From Candidatus Wildermuthbacteria bacterium (GTDB taxonomy: Bacteria > Patescibacteriota > Minisyncoccia > Minisyncoccales > UBA10102): DNA of 64,000 nucleotides. Both the position numbers and the translations under genes were made by a program. Shown piece by piece: positions 56,215 to 64,000 of this stretch. Where the stretch lies: contig JACQMR010000014.1 of the NCBI GenBank assembly GCA_016203455.1, positions 1 to 64,000 on the forward strand. Reading direction: 5' to 3'. The notes under the pieces are model-generated. The model did not search any database and was not told where the DNA came from. It was given only the letters and a program-made list of their open reading frames with translations. Position 1 is the stretch's first letter. Each line of letters starts with the position of its first letter.

Positions 56215-57951
56215 ATGGACATCGTAAAGATTCTTATTCAAAGAAATATCATAGACCGCGCAACGGCTTTGCTCATTGAGGCGGAGGCAAAAAAGAACCA
56301 GGTGCCGGTTGACGATCTTTTGCTTGCCAAGAAAGCGATAGACGAAGAAATGCTGTTTTCCGTGAAGTCGGAGGTTTTGGGCATTCCTCTCCGCTATCCT
56401 AACGCCAAAGATATTCCTCTTAAGGTTTTAGAACTCATTCCGGAAGATTCAGCCCAGCATTACAGTATGATTCCGGTGGCGCAAAAGGGGGGTGTCGTGG
56501 AGGTGGGCATGATCCATCCCGAGGATTCTTTGGCGCAAGAAGCCCTGAAGTTTCTTTCGCGAAGAGGAGCGTTTTCGTGGAAAGAGGTGCTTGTGACTCC
56601 TTCGGTATTTGAGGCCATACTGCGTTCGTATCGCAATCAAAAAGAAGAATCGTCCGGAGCGTTGAAGGATTTACAGGAAGCGCTGGATGAAAAGCAGGAA
56701 GCGGGCAAAAAATCGGAAGCAAAGTTTCAGCGGCTGGTTGAGGAGGCGCCCGTAACCAAGATGGTCGCCGTGGTTTTGAGGAACGCCGTGGAAGGCAAGG
56801 CGTCAGACATTCATATAGAGCCGGGCAAAGAGCAAAGCAGGGTGCGGTTCAGATTTTTGGGAGAATTGTTTTCTTCCCTGTTTTTGCCAAAGAGCGTGCA
56901 TAACGCGGTGGTGGCGAGAATCAAGATACTTTCGCAGTTAAAAATAGATGAAACGCGGATTCCCCAGGACGGACGGTTTTCCATGGTTATTGACGAGCGC
57001 GGGGTTGATTTTCGCGTGTCTACCTTTCCTACCGCGCTTGGAGAAAAGGTGGCGATCCGCGTGCTGGACCCCGATATAGGCATGAAAAGTTTGCAGGATT
57101 TAGGTCTTCGGGGCGATTCTTTGCAAAAGGTTGAGCGGGCGGCGGGCAAGCCCTTTGGGCTTGTGCTGGTTACTGGTCCAACGGGTTCCGGTAAAAGCAC
57201 AACGCTGTATGCCATGTTGCAGAGCGTGCGCCGCGATTCGTTAAATGTGGTAAGTTTGGAAGATCCGGTGGAGTATTTAATGGATGGCGTGAATCAGTCG
57301 CAGATGAAACCGGAGATTGGGTATGATTTTGCCCAGGGTTTGCGCCAGATCTTGCGTCAGGACCCCGATATTATCATGGTTGGAGAGGTGCGAGATAAAG
57401 AAACCGCGACCCTGGTGGTGCATGCCGCGCTTACCGGCCATGTGGTGCTTTCCACATTGCACACGAATAACGCGATCGGGGCGATCCCGAGATTGCTTGA
57501 TATGGGAGTGGATAAATACCTGATTGCCCCCACCATAAGCGCGGCGCTTTCCCAGCGTCTTGTGCGCAGATTATGCGATAACTGCAAAGAGAAAGTTGAA
57601 CCGCAAAAAGGCATTAAGGAACTTATTCTGCAAGAACTTCAGCGCATGCCTCAAAAGAGATCGGGTCCCGAATTGGAATACGCGGCAACCGGAGGCAAGG
57701 ATCTTGCGATTTTTGAACCAAAAGGATGCAGAGAATGTTCCAGCATAGGATACACGGGGCGTATTGGCATATTTGAAGTTTTGGAGATGACAGATGAACT
57801 CGCGGGAATTGTTATCGGAGCTCCGTCGGAGGCGGAGATAGAAAAGGAGGCGGTCCGGCAAGGCATGATGACAATGCGCCAGGACGGCATTCTCAAGGTT
57901 TTAGACGGCATGACAAGCATGGCGGAAGTGATTCGCGTAACCGAAGAATAA
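56215..57951 (+). CDS. pilB: type IV pilus extension ATPase PilB
   Basis: PilB powers pilus polymerisation. The 578-residue protein has the N-terminal MshEN-type domain, the linker NAVEGKASDIHIEPG, Walker A GPTGSGKST (around residue 321-329), the Asp box LEDPVEYLMDGVNQ, Walker B LRQDPDIIMVGEVRDKETA, and the His box VLSTLHTNN. Between Walker B and the C terminus is a tetracysteine zinc motif: CDNC and CREC. Length and order are standard for PilB/GspE. It starts with ATG 56215, 2 nt after the preceding gene. Confidence 0.96.
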   Translation: MDIVKILIQRNIIDRATALLIEAEAKKNQVPVDDLLLAKKAIDEEMLFSVKSEVLGIPLRYPNAKDIPLKVLELIPEDSAQHYSMIPVAQKGGVVEVGMIHPEDSLAQEALKFLSRRGAFSWKEVLVTPSVFEAILRSYRNQKEESSGALKDLQEALDEKQEAGKKSEAKFQRLVEEAPVTKMVAVVLRNAVEGKASDIHIEPGKEQSRVRFRFLGELFSSLFLPKSVHNAVVARIKILSQLKIDETRIPQDGRFSMVIDERGVDFRVSTFPTALGEKVAIRVLDPDIGMKSLQDLGLRGDSLQKVERAAGKPFGLVLVTGPTGSGKSTTLYAMLQSVRRDSLNVVSLEDPVEYLMDGVNQSQMKPEIGYDFAQGLRQILRQDPDIIMVGEVRDKETATLVVHAALTGHVVLSTLHTNNAIGAIPRLLDMGVDKYLIAPTISAALSQRLVRRLCDNCKEKVEPQKGIKELILQELQRMPQKRSGPELEYAATGGKDLAIFEPKGCRECSSIGYTGRIGIFEVLEMTDELAGIVIGAPSEAEIEKEAVRQGMMTMRQDGILKVLDGMTSMAEVIRVTEE

Positions 57952-57955
57952 CACT

Positions 57956-58336
57956 ATGAAGATATTTTTGGTGGAAGACGATCCTTTGTTGATAGATATT
58001 TACGGCACAAAATTTCGCAACGCGGGTTTTGAGGTGGAGAATTCAGACAACGGGGAAAAAGCGGTGGGCGCGATTATGAAAAGCGATCCGGACGCGATTG
58101 TGCTGGATTTGGTTTTGCCCCATTTAGACGGCTGGGGCGTATTGTCCGCTTTGCGGAAGCAAAAAAAACTGGACAAGGTAAAGATTATGATTCTTTCCAA
58201 CCTTGGGCAAGACGAGGAGATTAAAAAAGGATATGATATGGGAGCAAACGCGTATTTGGTAAAGGCGCATAACACGCCGAGTCAGGTTGTTGAAGGCGTG
58301 AGAAAAATGCTTGCCGGAAAAAGGAGCAGTAAATAA
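57956..58336 (+). CDS. single-domain response regulator
   Basis: The 126-residue protein is a receiver domain only: FLVEDDPLL near the N terminus (acidic pair), the phosphoacceptor Asp in AIVLDLVLP (around residue 49), MILSNLGQDEE (Thr/Ser switch position) and the conserved Lys in AYLVKAH. There is no output domain, so it acts by binding a partner. It lies 4 nt after pilB and 8 nt before pilT; such CheY-like proteins control pilus dynamics in other bacteria. No histidine kinase is in the window. Confidence 0.9.
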   Translation: MKIFLVEDDPLLIDIYGTKFRNAGFEVENSDNGEKAVGAIMKSDPDAIVLDLVLPHLDGWGVLSALRKQKKLDKVKIMILSNLGQDEEIKKGYDMGANAYLVKAHNTPSQVVEGVRKMLAGKRSSK

Positions 58337-58344
58337 CCAAAACC

Positions 58345-59412
58345 ATGTCTGTTGAAAACTCTATAGAAGAATTGCTGGAGCTTACCATGCAAGAGAAGGC
58401 GTCTGACCTCCATGTTTCCGTTGGGCATCCTCCTGTTTTGCGCATTGAGGGGAAACTGGTCCCGCTGATAAAAAAGAAGGTCGTGAACGAGGAAACCGTG
58501 GTTGATCTCCTCTCTCCCCTGCTTTCCCAAGAACAGCGCGCGCGCCTGGATAATGAAAAAGAGGTGGATTTTTCGTACAGTTTTAAGGGAGAGGCAAGAT
58601 TCAGGGTTAACTTGTTTTACCAGTCGGGGTCTTTGAGCGCGGCTTTGCGCCTGGTTCCAACGGAGATTAAGACGGTGGAGGGGCTGAATCTTCCTCCGGT
58701 GCTTCATAAATTCACCCAGGCGAATCAGGGATTCGTGGTTATTACCGGGCCTTCCAGCCACGGGAAATCCACGACGCTGGCGGCGTTGATTGACGAGATC
58801 AATCACACAAGGGCGGATCATATTATTACAATTGAAGACCCCATTGAGTATATTTTTAAAGACGACAAGGCGGTGATTGATCAGCGCGAGGTGCACCAAG
58901 ATACCGCAAGTTTTTCTTCCGCTTTGCGCGCCACTTTTCGTCAGGACCCCGATGTGATTATGGTGGGGGAAATGCGGGACGCGGAAACCATAGCCACCGC
59001 CATTACGGCGGCTGAAACGGGGCATCTGGTGTTTGCCACTTTGCATACCAATTCGGCTTCCCAGACCGTGCACAGAATCGTGGATTCTTTCGCCCCGGAA
59101 CAGCAAGCCCAGGTGCGTGCCCAGCTTTCCGGATCCTTGCTTGGCGTGGTTTCCCAGCGGCTGGTTCCCAGCATTAAGGGCGGGCTGGTTCCCGCCGTGG
59201 AGGTGATGATTTCAAATCCGGCGGTTGCCAATCTTATCAGGGAGAACAAGATTCATGAACTGCCTTTGGTGATTGAAACATCCGCGGAGATGGGCATGAT
59301 CTCTTTGAACCGCTCTCTCGCGAATCTCGTGAAAGCAAGGCAAGCCACATTGGAGAATGCCCTTGCCTATTCCTTGAATCCCGTGGAGTTGCGCGCCCTT
59401 GCCAGAAATTAG
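58345..59412 (+). CDS. pilT: type IV pilus retraction ATPase PilT
   Basis: PilT drives pilus retraction for twitching and DNA uptake. The 355-residue protein has LLELTMQEKASDLHVSVGHP at the N terminus, Walker A GPSSHGKST (around residues 135-143), the Asp box IEDPIEYIFKD, Walker B FRQDPDVIMVGEMRDAET, and HLVFATLHTNSASQT. The Walker A is a variant (GPSSHGKST instead of GPTGSGKST) but keeps GxxxxGKS/T. The C terminus is standard. It is placed between the receiver gene and pilC in the usual order, though with no overlap. Confidence 0.95.
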   Translation: MSVENSIEELLELTMQEKASDLHVSVGHPPVLRIEGKLVPLIKKKVVNEETVVDLLSPLLSQEQRARLDNEKEVDFSYSFKGEARFRVNLFYQSGSLSAALRLVPTEIKTVEGLNLPPVLHKFTQANQGFVVITGPSSHGKSTTLAALIDEINHTRADHIITIEDPIEYIFKDDKAVIDQREVHQDTASFSSALRATFRQDPDVIMVGEMRDAETIATAITAAETGHLVFATLHTNSASQTVHRIVDSFAPEQQAQVRAQLSGSLLGVVSQRLVPSIKGGLVPAVEVMISNPAVANLIRENKIHELPLVIETSAEMGMISLNRSLANLVKARQATLENALAYSLNPVELRALARN

Positions 59413-59451
59413 CAGTTTCTAAAAACTAAAAACTACAAACTAAAAACTAGT

Positions 59452-60657
59452 GTGAAGTTTAATTATCAGGGACGGGACAAAAAGGGGCAGACGCAAGCAG
59501 GCACGGTGGAGGCCTCTTCACAAGAGGCGGCTTTGCGCGTGCTGGGGACAAACGGGCTGTTTGTGACCATTTTGGAAGCCGCCGGAGAGCGGCCCATATA
59601 CGCCAGGCGCATAAAACTGTTTGACCGAGTTGGCGCCAGGGAGTTAATGATGTTTTCCCGCCAGCTGTCCGTGATGTTTCAGTCGCGCGTGTCTTTGGTG
59701 GAAGCGCTGGAGATTTTGGGTTCTCAAACCAGGAGCCCCATGTTTAAAGAAAAGATCTTTCAAATTTCCTCCGCCATTGAGGGCGGCACGCCTTTTTCTG
59801 ACGCCCTGGCAAATCATCCCGATGCCTTCTCCTCTTTTTATGTGAATATGGTGAAATCCGGAGAGGCGTCCGGAACATTGTCCGATGTGTTGAATTATCT
59901 GGCAGAGCACATGGAGCGGGAGTACCAGCTTTCAAGCAAAATCAAGAGCGCCATGATTTATCCCGCGTTCGTTTTGTTTCTGTCTTTCGCGGTGCTGTTT
60001 TTGATGATGTTTTTTGTTATTCCCAATCTTACGCGCGTGCTTGAAGAAACCGGCCAGGAGCTTCCCGCCGTTACCAAAGCGGTTATGGGCCTTGCCGCGT
60101 TTACAAGGGGATTTTGGTGGCTTATATTCCTTGCAATCGGGGGGAGTATGTTTGGGATCTTGCAATGGAGAAAGACCAAAGAGGGGCGGAGATTTTTTAG
60201 CGAATTTTCCCTGCGCGTTCCCTTGCTTGCCCCGTTTTTGCGCATGGTGTATCTTTCCAGGTTTGCGGAAAATCTCGCCACCCTTATAGCGGGCGGCTTG
60301 CCCATTGTCCAGTCCCTGGATATTACTTCGCAGATTGTGGGGAACGATGTGTATCAAGATATTATTCAGGAAGCAAAGGTTGAGGTGCAGAAAGGAAACA
60401 GTATCAGCGCGGTGCTTCAACAGCATCCTCTTGAATTTCCGCCCGTGTTTACGCAAATGGTGTTTGTGGGAGAGAAGTCCGGCACCATGGACAAAACTTT
60501 GGCTAATATCGTGGGGTTTTACCAAAAAGAAGTTGAGCGGCAGGTGGACGCTTTTTTGAGCATTTTAGAGCCGTTGTTTATAGTGATTTTGGGAGTGATT
60601 ATCGGGGGTCTTATGGCTTCGGTGCTTCTGCCTTTGTACCAGATGAGCGCGGCGTGA
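59452..60657 (+). CDS. pilC: type IV pilus platform protein PilC
   Basis: PilC is the inner-membrane platform on which PilB and PilT act. The start is a GTG at 59452, since no ATG is placed better; the result is 401 residues beginning KFNYQGRDKKGQTQAGTVE. Two T2SSF domains are visible: MMFSRQLSVMFQSRVSLVEAL and RFAENLATLIAGGLPIVQSL. Membrane segments include the end of each domain (FVLFLSFAVLFLMMFFVIPN) and the C terminus (FIVILGVIIGGLMASVLL). The upstream gap contains an AT-rich iteration (AACTAAAAACTACAAACTAA) like the one near 42650. Confidence 0.95.
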   Translation: MKFNYQGRDKKGQTQAGTVEASSQEAALRVLGTNGLFVTILEAAGERPIYARRIKLFDRVGARELMMFSRQLSVMFQSRVSLVEALEILGSQTRSPMFKEKIFQISSAIEGGTPFSDALANHPDAFSSFYVNMVKSGEASGTLSDVLNYLAEHMEREYQLSSKIKSAMIYPAFVLFLSFAVLFLMMFFVIPNLTRVLEETGQELPAVTKAVMGLAAFTRGFWWLIFLAIGGSMFGILQWRKTKEGRRFFSEFSLRVPLLAPFLRMVYLSRFAENLATLIAGGLPIVQSLDITSQIVGNDVYQDIIQEAKVEVQKGNSISAVLQQHPLEFPPVFTQMVFVGEKSGTMDKTLANIVGFYQKEVERQVDAFLSILEPLFIVILGVIIGGLMASVLLPLYQMSAA

Positions 60658-60667
60658 TGAGCTCGTA

Positions 60668-60695
60668 TTGCGCGGATATAGCGTGTAGATATAAT
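60668..60695 (+). promoter_or_regulatory. promoter of the first pilin gene, leaderless
   Basis: TTGCGC (60668-60673) and TATAAT (60690-60695) are 16 nt apart. The ATG at 60704 is only 9 nt past the -10 box, so the transcript would be leaderless. Confidence 0.65.
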
Positions 60696-60703
60696 AAAAG
60701 AAC

Positions 60704-61180
60704 ATGAAGAAAGGGTTTACATTAATTGAATTGCTGGTTGTTATTACTATTATAGGAATCTTGTCTTCCACCATTCTGGTTTCTTTGGGGTCTGCGCGCG
60801 CGAAAGCGAGAGACGCCAGAAGGCAGTCAGACCTGCACCAGATCGCGCTCGCCTTGGAGCTTGCGTATTCTGATGCCGAGAAATACACCCAATACAATGC
60901 CGCCACGGTGCCGCCAAAGATTCCCTGCACAAACACGGGGTGTACCGGCATTGGGGACGGGCAGTATTTAGACCCGGTGCCGCAAGATCCGCAGGGAGTT
61001 CCCTACCAGTGGCTCAATAATGTGAATACTCTGCTTACCAACTGCGGATCGCAGAATTTTTGCGCGTATACTCCCCTGGAATCGGGCGGATGGTTTGCCG
61101 GTTCTGAAAAGGGCACCAGAAAACTGGACTATGACCCTGCCACAGGAGGACCAAGACCGGGAAAATGCCCTTGCTGGTAG
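60704..61180 (+). CDS. type IV pilin 1
   Basis: The 158-residue prepilin has the class III signal: MKKG, then FTLIELLVVITIIGIL; the peptidase cuts after the Gly and the Glu at +5 is kept. The N-terminal alpha helix is followed by SARAKARDARRQSDLHQIAL, as in the other two pilins. The C-terminal head has seven Cys (CTNTGC, then CGSQNFC and CPCW at the end), suggesting disulphide bonds. It lies after pilC with its own promoter. It is probably a major or adhesive subunit of the pilus. Confidence 0.93.
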   Translation: MKKGFTLIELLVVITIIGILSSTILVSLGSARAKARDARRQSDLHQIALALELAYSDAEKYTQYNAATVPPKIPCTNTGCTGIGDGQYLDPVPQDPQGVPYQWLNNVNTLLTNCGSQNFCAYTPLESGGWFAGSEKGTRKLDYDPATGGPRPGKCPCW

Positions 61181-61245
61181 CGCTTGAAAAGAGATATGCT
61201 ATAATAAAACAATTATGAACGGTCGAAAACAAAACAGATACGCGT

Positions 61246-61779
61246 ATGAATATATTTGCAACATTGCATAAAAATAAGAATAAGAAAAAAGGATTCACGC
61301 TCATTGAGCTGTTGGTTGTTATTGCCGTCATTGGAATGTTGGCTTCCATTGCGTTGGTTTCTTTTGGTCCCGTAAGGGCAAAAGCCCGGGACGCAAAGAG
61401 AATTACGGATTTGGGACAGATGATGACTATTATTTTGTCTGAACAAGCGAGCGGACAGGAGGGCAATTTTCTTGGTTGCGATACCGCCGATGAAGGTCTT
61501 GAAGCTTGTACCGGCCCCGGTCTTCTTTCTGAATTTTCCAAATTTAAAGATCCGGTAACCCCCGGGACACCATGTACATCCGGGAGTACGAGCACTTGCC
61601 AGTATTCCGTTAGCAAGAAAGATGGAAGTGCTGGCAATCCAACGCTTATTGATTTTCAGATTTGTTTTTCTCTTGAACAGCCAGCTCCCACGCTTGGAGG
61701 TGGCATGGCGCAATGGAAAAATAGGATAGTTTACGATGCGACAAGCGGCGCAAAATTCGAATCAGGAGTATGTAATTAG
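61246..61779 (+). CDS. type IV pilin 2
   Basis: The 177-residue prepilin has a longer leader (MNIFATLHKNKNKKKG) before FTLIELLVVIAVIGMLASIA. The +5 Glu is present. The shared stretch VRAKARDAKRITDLGQM lies between helix and head. The head differs from the other two pilins, with Cys residues around LGCDTADEG, LEACTGPG, CTSGSTSTCQYS and a final VCN. The extended -10 box TGCTATAAT (61197-61205) lies 40 nt upstream. Its variety suggests a minor pilin or alternative subunit. Confidence 0.92.
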   Translation: MNIFATLHKNKNKKKGFTLIELLVVIAVIGMLASIALVSFGPVRAKARDAKRITDLGQMMTIILSEQASGQEGNFLGCDTADEGLEACTGPGLLSEFSKFKDPVTPGTPCTSGSTSTCQYSVSKKDGSAGNPTLIDFQICFSLEQPAPTLGGGMAQWKNRIVYDATSGAKFESGVCN

Positions 61780-61882
61780 TTGTCCGTTAGTTTTTTTGGA
61801 AGCTGGATTAGCGGGATAAAATATGCAAAAGGTCGATTGATAAAATGACAGATAAAGAGATTGAATAAACATATATACAAGC

Positions 61883-62368
61883 ATGATAAAATTCAAGCAA
61901 AAAGGTTTTACGCTTATTGAGTTATTGGTGGTTATTGCCATTATCGGTATTTTGGCGGGAATCGTGCTGGTATCTTTGGGAGGCGCGAGAGCAAATGCCA
62001 GAGACGCCAGAAGACAGTCAGACATGAGGCAGATAAATACCGCCATGGAATTGTGCTATCAGGATGCCGCCTGCGAGGGTTCTGCGGCAGACGAATATCC
62101 TATTGCCGATGTTACGGGGACTGGCATTGGAACATATTTGGCAACTGTGCCTACTGACCCGTCCGGTGATGTTTACACATGGATTGATAACAGCGCTGAC
62201 GATCAGAGCTATTGTATTTTCGCCATCTTGGAAGCAAACGCTCCCGCAGATACGGTAACTATTATTACCGCGGGGCCTGGTGGCGTGAAGCAGAAAGATG
62301 TTGCGGACACCGCGGCAGATATCGATGTGCCCGATGTGTTGCCAACTCTTGCAAACTGCACGGATTAG
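61883..62368 (+). CDS. type IV pilin 3
   Basis: The 161-residue prepilin starts MIKFKQKG, then FTLIELLVVIAIIGILAGIV with +5 Glu. The conserved ARANARDARRQSDMRQINT follows. The head has four Cys in CYQDAACEG, YCIF and CTD. The first 55 residues are very similar in all three pilins; the heads are not, which suggests tandem duplication followed by head diversification. It is 103 nt after pilin 2. A cluster of palindromes follows it. Confidence 0.93.
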   Translation: MIKFKQKGFTLIELLVVIAIIGILAGIVLVSLGGARANARDARRQSDMRQINTAMELCYQDAACEGSAADEYPIADVTGTGIGTYLATVPTDPSGDVYTWIDNSADDQSYCIFAILEANAPADTVTIITAGPGGVKQKDVADTAADIDVPDVLPTLANCTD

Positions 62369-62377
62369 TTGTGTCTG

Positions 62378-62454
62378 CCTTAACTGAGTTAAGGATTTAG
62401 TGAAACTTAGCCGAGCTAAGTTGTATAAAAGCAGAAACTTAGTTTAACTAAGTT
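62378..62454. repeat. three short palindromes (TTAA/TTAG family)
   Basis: CCTTAAC/GTTAAGG (62378-62394), AACTTAGC/GCTAAGTT (62404-62422) and AACTTAGTT/AACTAAGTT (62436-62454) follow pilin 3. They share sequence with the palindromes near 29060-29090 and 49577. Confidence 0.8.
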
Positions 62455-62483
62455 GTAGCCGAGCGGTTTCTATATCGCGAGTT

Positions 62484-62518
62484 CTAAACCGGGTTTGGAT
62501 TTTCCAAGCCCGGTTTAG
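62484..62518 (+). terminator. 16-bp hairpin, probable pilin-operon terminator
   Basis: CTAAACCGGGTTTGGA (62484-62499) pairs with TCCAAGCCCGGTTTAG (62503-62518) around TTT with one G-U pair. The T tract after it is short (TTAATTT), so termination is probable rather than certain. Confidence 0.6.
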
Positions 62519-62520
62519 TT

Positions 62521-62572
62521 AATTTCCTTAACCCCGTTAAGTTATCCACACCTTAACGGGGTTAAGGAAATT
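62521..62572. repeat. 21-bp perfect inverted repeat with a DnaA box in the loop
   Basis: AATTTCCTTAACCCCGTTAA plus G (62521-62541) pairs exactly with its complement at 62552-62572. The 10-nt loop is TTATCCACAC, a perfect DnaA-box consensus (62542-62550). It is the most complete member of the family at 26412, 31204 and 62970. Confidence 0.88.
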
Positions 62573-62643
62573 TTGAAATTGTTTTGGTTATTCGTTATTT
62601 GTTTATAGTTATTTGTTGCTCACGCCGTGGTATAGTTAAAAAA

Positions 62644-63570
62644 ATGGAATATATTATTGTAGGAACGGTGTTTTTGTTTGGTCTTGCCGCAGGGAGTTTT
62701 TTGAACGCGTTTTTGTACAGAATGGCGCTGGCGGACGGGTTAGAAAATGGCCCGAAAGACGCAGAAACGAGCATATCAAAAGGCAGATCGTATTGTCCCA
62801 AGTGCGGGCACAAGCTTTCCTGGCAAAACCTTATTCCCCTTGTAAGTTTTGTTTTGCTGGGCGGGAAATGCGGACATTGCAAAAAACCAGTTTCTTTTCA
62901 GTACCCTTTGGTTGAATTGGCCGTTGGCCTGGTATTCCTGCTTGCTTGGTATCTTGCCGCTTCCGGTGAAGTTATCCACACCTTAACGGGGTTAAGGATT
63001 GGGTATTTGGCGGCTGTGGGGAGTTTGCTGATTGGGATTTTTGTCTATGATTTGAAGCACTTTATTATTCCCGATAAGCTTATTTTCTCCGCGATTGGCC
63101 TGGCAGTACTTTGGAGAATCTTTGAGTTTTTGTTTGCCCTGACCAGCGTGGAAGGGTGGCTTGAACCCTGGGATTTCATTAGAAATTTTGAATTAGGAAT
63201 TAGAAATTCCGCCCTTTTTATAAATCCATTGGCAAGCGCTTTGGGAGCGTCCTTTTTCTTTCTTTCTATCTATGTTTTGTCAAAAGGGCGGGCTATGGGC
63301 TTTGGCGATGTAAAGCTGGCGTTTTTCATGGGTCTGTTTTTGGGCTGGCCGAATATCCTTGTCGCTTTATTTTTTGCCTTTTTCTTGGGCGCTGTGGCCG
63401 GTGTTTTTCTGATACTGCAAAAAAAGAAGGGCTGGAGATCGCAAGTTCCTTTTGGCCCGTTTCTCGTAGCGGGCGTTCTTTTCGCGCTGCTGTTTGGGGA
63501 TACACTCGCGCGTTTATATCTTTCCTTGATTGGCTGGCAGGTGTATAATGATGTAATAATAATTTTATAA
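62644..63570 (+). CDS. pilD: type IV prepilin peptidase/N-methyltransferase
   Basis: PilD cleaves prepilin leaders and methylates the new N terminus. I start at ATG 62644 (308 residues). The N-terminal methylase zinc pairs CPKCGHKLSW and CGHCKKPVSF are visible, as are the catalytic aspartates in FVYDLKHFIIPDKL and MGFGDVKLAFFMG. Two stretches look repeat-derived: VIHTLTGLRI (residues about 109-118, from the DnaA-box repeat) and NFELGIRNSA (about 180-190, from the AATT repeat), both in loops. It closes the pilus locus, and a further gene follows 9 nt on. Confidence 0.93.
   Translation: MEYIIVGTVFLFGLAAGSFLNAFLYRMALADGLENGPKDAETSISKGRSYCPKCGHKLSWQNLIPLVSFVLLGGKCGHCKKPVSFQYPLVELAVGLVFLLAWYLAASGEVIHTLTGLRIGYLAAVGSLLIGIFVYDLKHFIIPDKLIFSAIGLAVLWRIFEFLFALTSVEGWLEPWDFIRNFELGIRNSALFINPLASALGASFFFLSIYVLSKGRAMGFGDVKLAFFMGLFLGWPNILVALFFAFFLGAVAGVFLILQKKKGWRSQVPFGPFLVAGVLFALLFGDTLARLYLSLIGWQVYNDVIIIL
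62970..62996. repeat. DnaA-box-type repeat inside pilD
   Basis: GTTATCCACACCTTAACGGG plus GTTAAGG is identical to the corresponding half of the 62521-62572 element. It is read as codons for VIHTLTGLR. Confidence 0.85.
63172..63213. repeat. AATT-iterated repeat inside pilD
   Basis: GAATTAGGAATTAGAAATTC belongs to the same family as the inserts in valS and tsaD and the gap sequence before 32269. It is read as NFELGIRNS. Confidence 0.7.
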
Positions 63571-63579
63571 CCAATTTGT

Positions 63580-64000
63580 ATGTTTAGCATGGAAAAATCG
63601 GGTTCTTCAAAGATGATTATCATGGGAGTTATCGGGGCGGTGGTTTTATTGGGGGCGGTGTTGTATTTCGCGGGCGGGTCAAAAAAAGTTGGGCAGACAG
63701 CAACGCCGCCGGCGAGCCAGACCGCCGTTCCTCCGGTTGAGGTTCGCAGTATCGCGGGGCGCGTAACCGCCGTGGATGCCGCGGCAAAATCGTTTACCTT
63801 GCTTCAGGCAAGAGAAAAAAGGGAGATAAAGATTCAGCTTGGGGAAGCCACAAATTTTGTGCGCCTGGTATTTCCGTTTGACATAGCAAATCCTCCGGCA
63901 GACGCCACCTTTACTCCGGAACGCCAGCAGGTAACAATTGCTAACCTAAAAGTGGGAGACCAGGTGTTTGTAAGAGCCGCCGAAGTCATACAACCTGCAG
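63580..64000 (+). CDS. membrane-anchored OB-like (DUF5666-type) protein, 3' end outside window
   Basis: The frame from ATG 63580 stays open to the window end (about 140 codons). A membrane anchor (MIIMGVIGAVVLLGAVLYFA) is followed by a Pro/Thr-rich linker and a beta-rich domain (SIAGRVTAVDAAAKSFTLLQ, then VTIANLKVGDQVFVRA) like DUF5666-type domains, which are found in many extracytoplasmic CPR proteins. It follows pilD by 9 nt, so it belongs to the same transcript. Its role in pilus biology is unknown. Confidence 0.7.
   Translation, partial: MFSMEKSGSSKMIIMGVIGAVVLLGAVLYFAGGSKKVGQTATPPASQTAVPPVEVRSIAGRVTAVDAAAKSFTLLQAREKREIKIQLGEATNFVRLVFPFDIANPPADATFTPERQQVTIANLKVGDQVFVRAAEVIQPA

Overview
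The window looks like chromosome of a Candidate Phyla Radiation (Patescibacteria) bacterium, most likely a parcubacterium-type lineage. This is inferred from gene content and style. Housekeeping proteins are short (IF-2 of 489 residues with no N-terminal extension, ValS of 765 residues). Most starts lack a Shine-Dalgarno sequence. There is a Gram-positive-style PilM-N-O-B-T-C-D type IV pilus locus, a tandem set of TrbC/VirB2-like small pilins, a B12-dependent ribonucleotide reductase, and many short palindromic repeats in gaps and even inside essential genes. TGA is a stop (for example ending infB and nrdJ), so the code is standard.

Region 1 (1-11,050) is a tightly packed, all-plus-strand accessory block. 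It holds a DEDDh exonuclease fragment, a small zinc-ribbon protein, a Z1-domain ATPase, an N6-adenine methyltransferase, a type III-like helicase-nuclease, a Shedu-type (DUF4263) nuclease, a coiled-coil protein, a TspO protein with an extra C-terminal domain, and two small ORFs. It reads as one phage-defence operon. It stops at a truncated reverse-strand gene end (11,051-11,212), which marks a recombination or assembly junction.

Region 2 (11,200-32,300) is core genome. It contains tRNA genes, infB-rbfA, a 3D-domain cell-wall protein, the nrdR-nrdJ-cobalamin adenosyltransferase-DUF6580 cluster for B12-dependent dNTP synthesis, a NhaD-type antiporter, a 293-nt structured element, rplS, an RluA-type pseudouridine synthase, ftsH, an ATP-grasp protein, rpsA and a metallo-beta-lactamase-fold protein.

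Region 3 (32,300-48,200) holds gyrA, five tandem pilin-like paralogues with variable Cys-rich heads, a PAP2 enzyme, Hsp20, PrsW, valS, tsaD, a family 2 glycosyltransferase and recG. Region 4 (48,240-52,890) is a small accessory island. It is bounded by two tRNA-Ser genes, each followed directly by the same GC-rich palindromic mosaic. Its cargo is GIY-YIG, a nucleoside deoxyribosyltransferase-like protein, a DHFR/RibD-like reductase, a methyltransferase, a RHH/RelE toxin-antitoxin pair and an AdoMet decarboxylase.

Region 5 (52,890-64,000) is a UbiE-like methyltransferase followed by the complete type IV pilus machine: PilM, N, O, a small membrane protein, PilB, an orphan receiver, PilT, PilC, three pilins and the prepilin peptidase. 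It probably serves DNA uptake and attachment.

Sixteen tRNAs are visible, including unusual Ile(UAU) and Arg(GCG) anticodons. Several repeat families recur. One is a palindrome carrying a perfect DnaA box (four places, once inside the prepilin peptidase gene). Another is the tRNA-Ser-linked mosaic (three copies and a fragment). A third comprises AT-rich or GC-rich inserts inside valS, tsaD, recG and pilD that are kept in frame.
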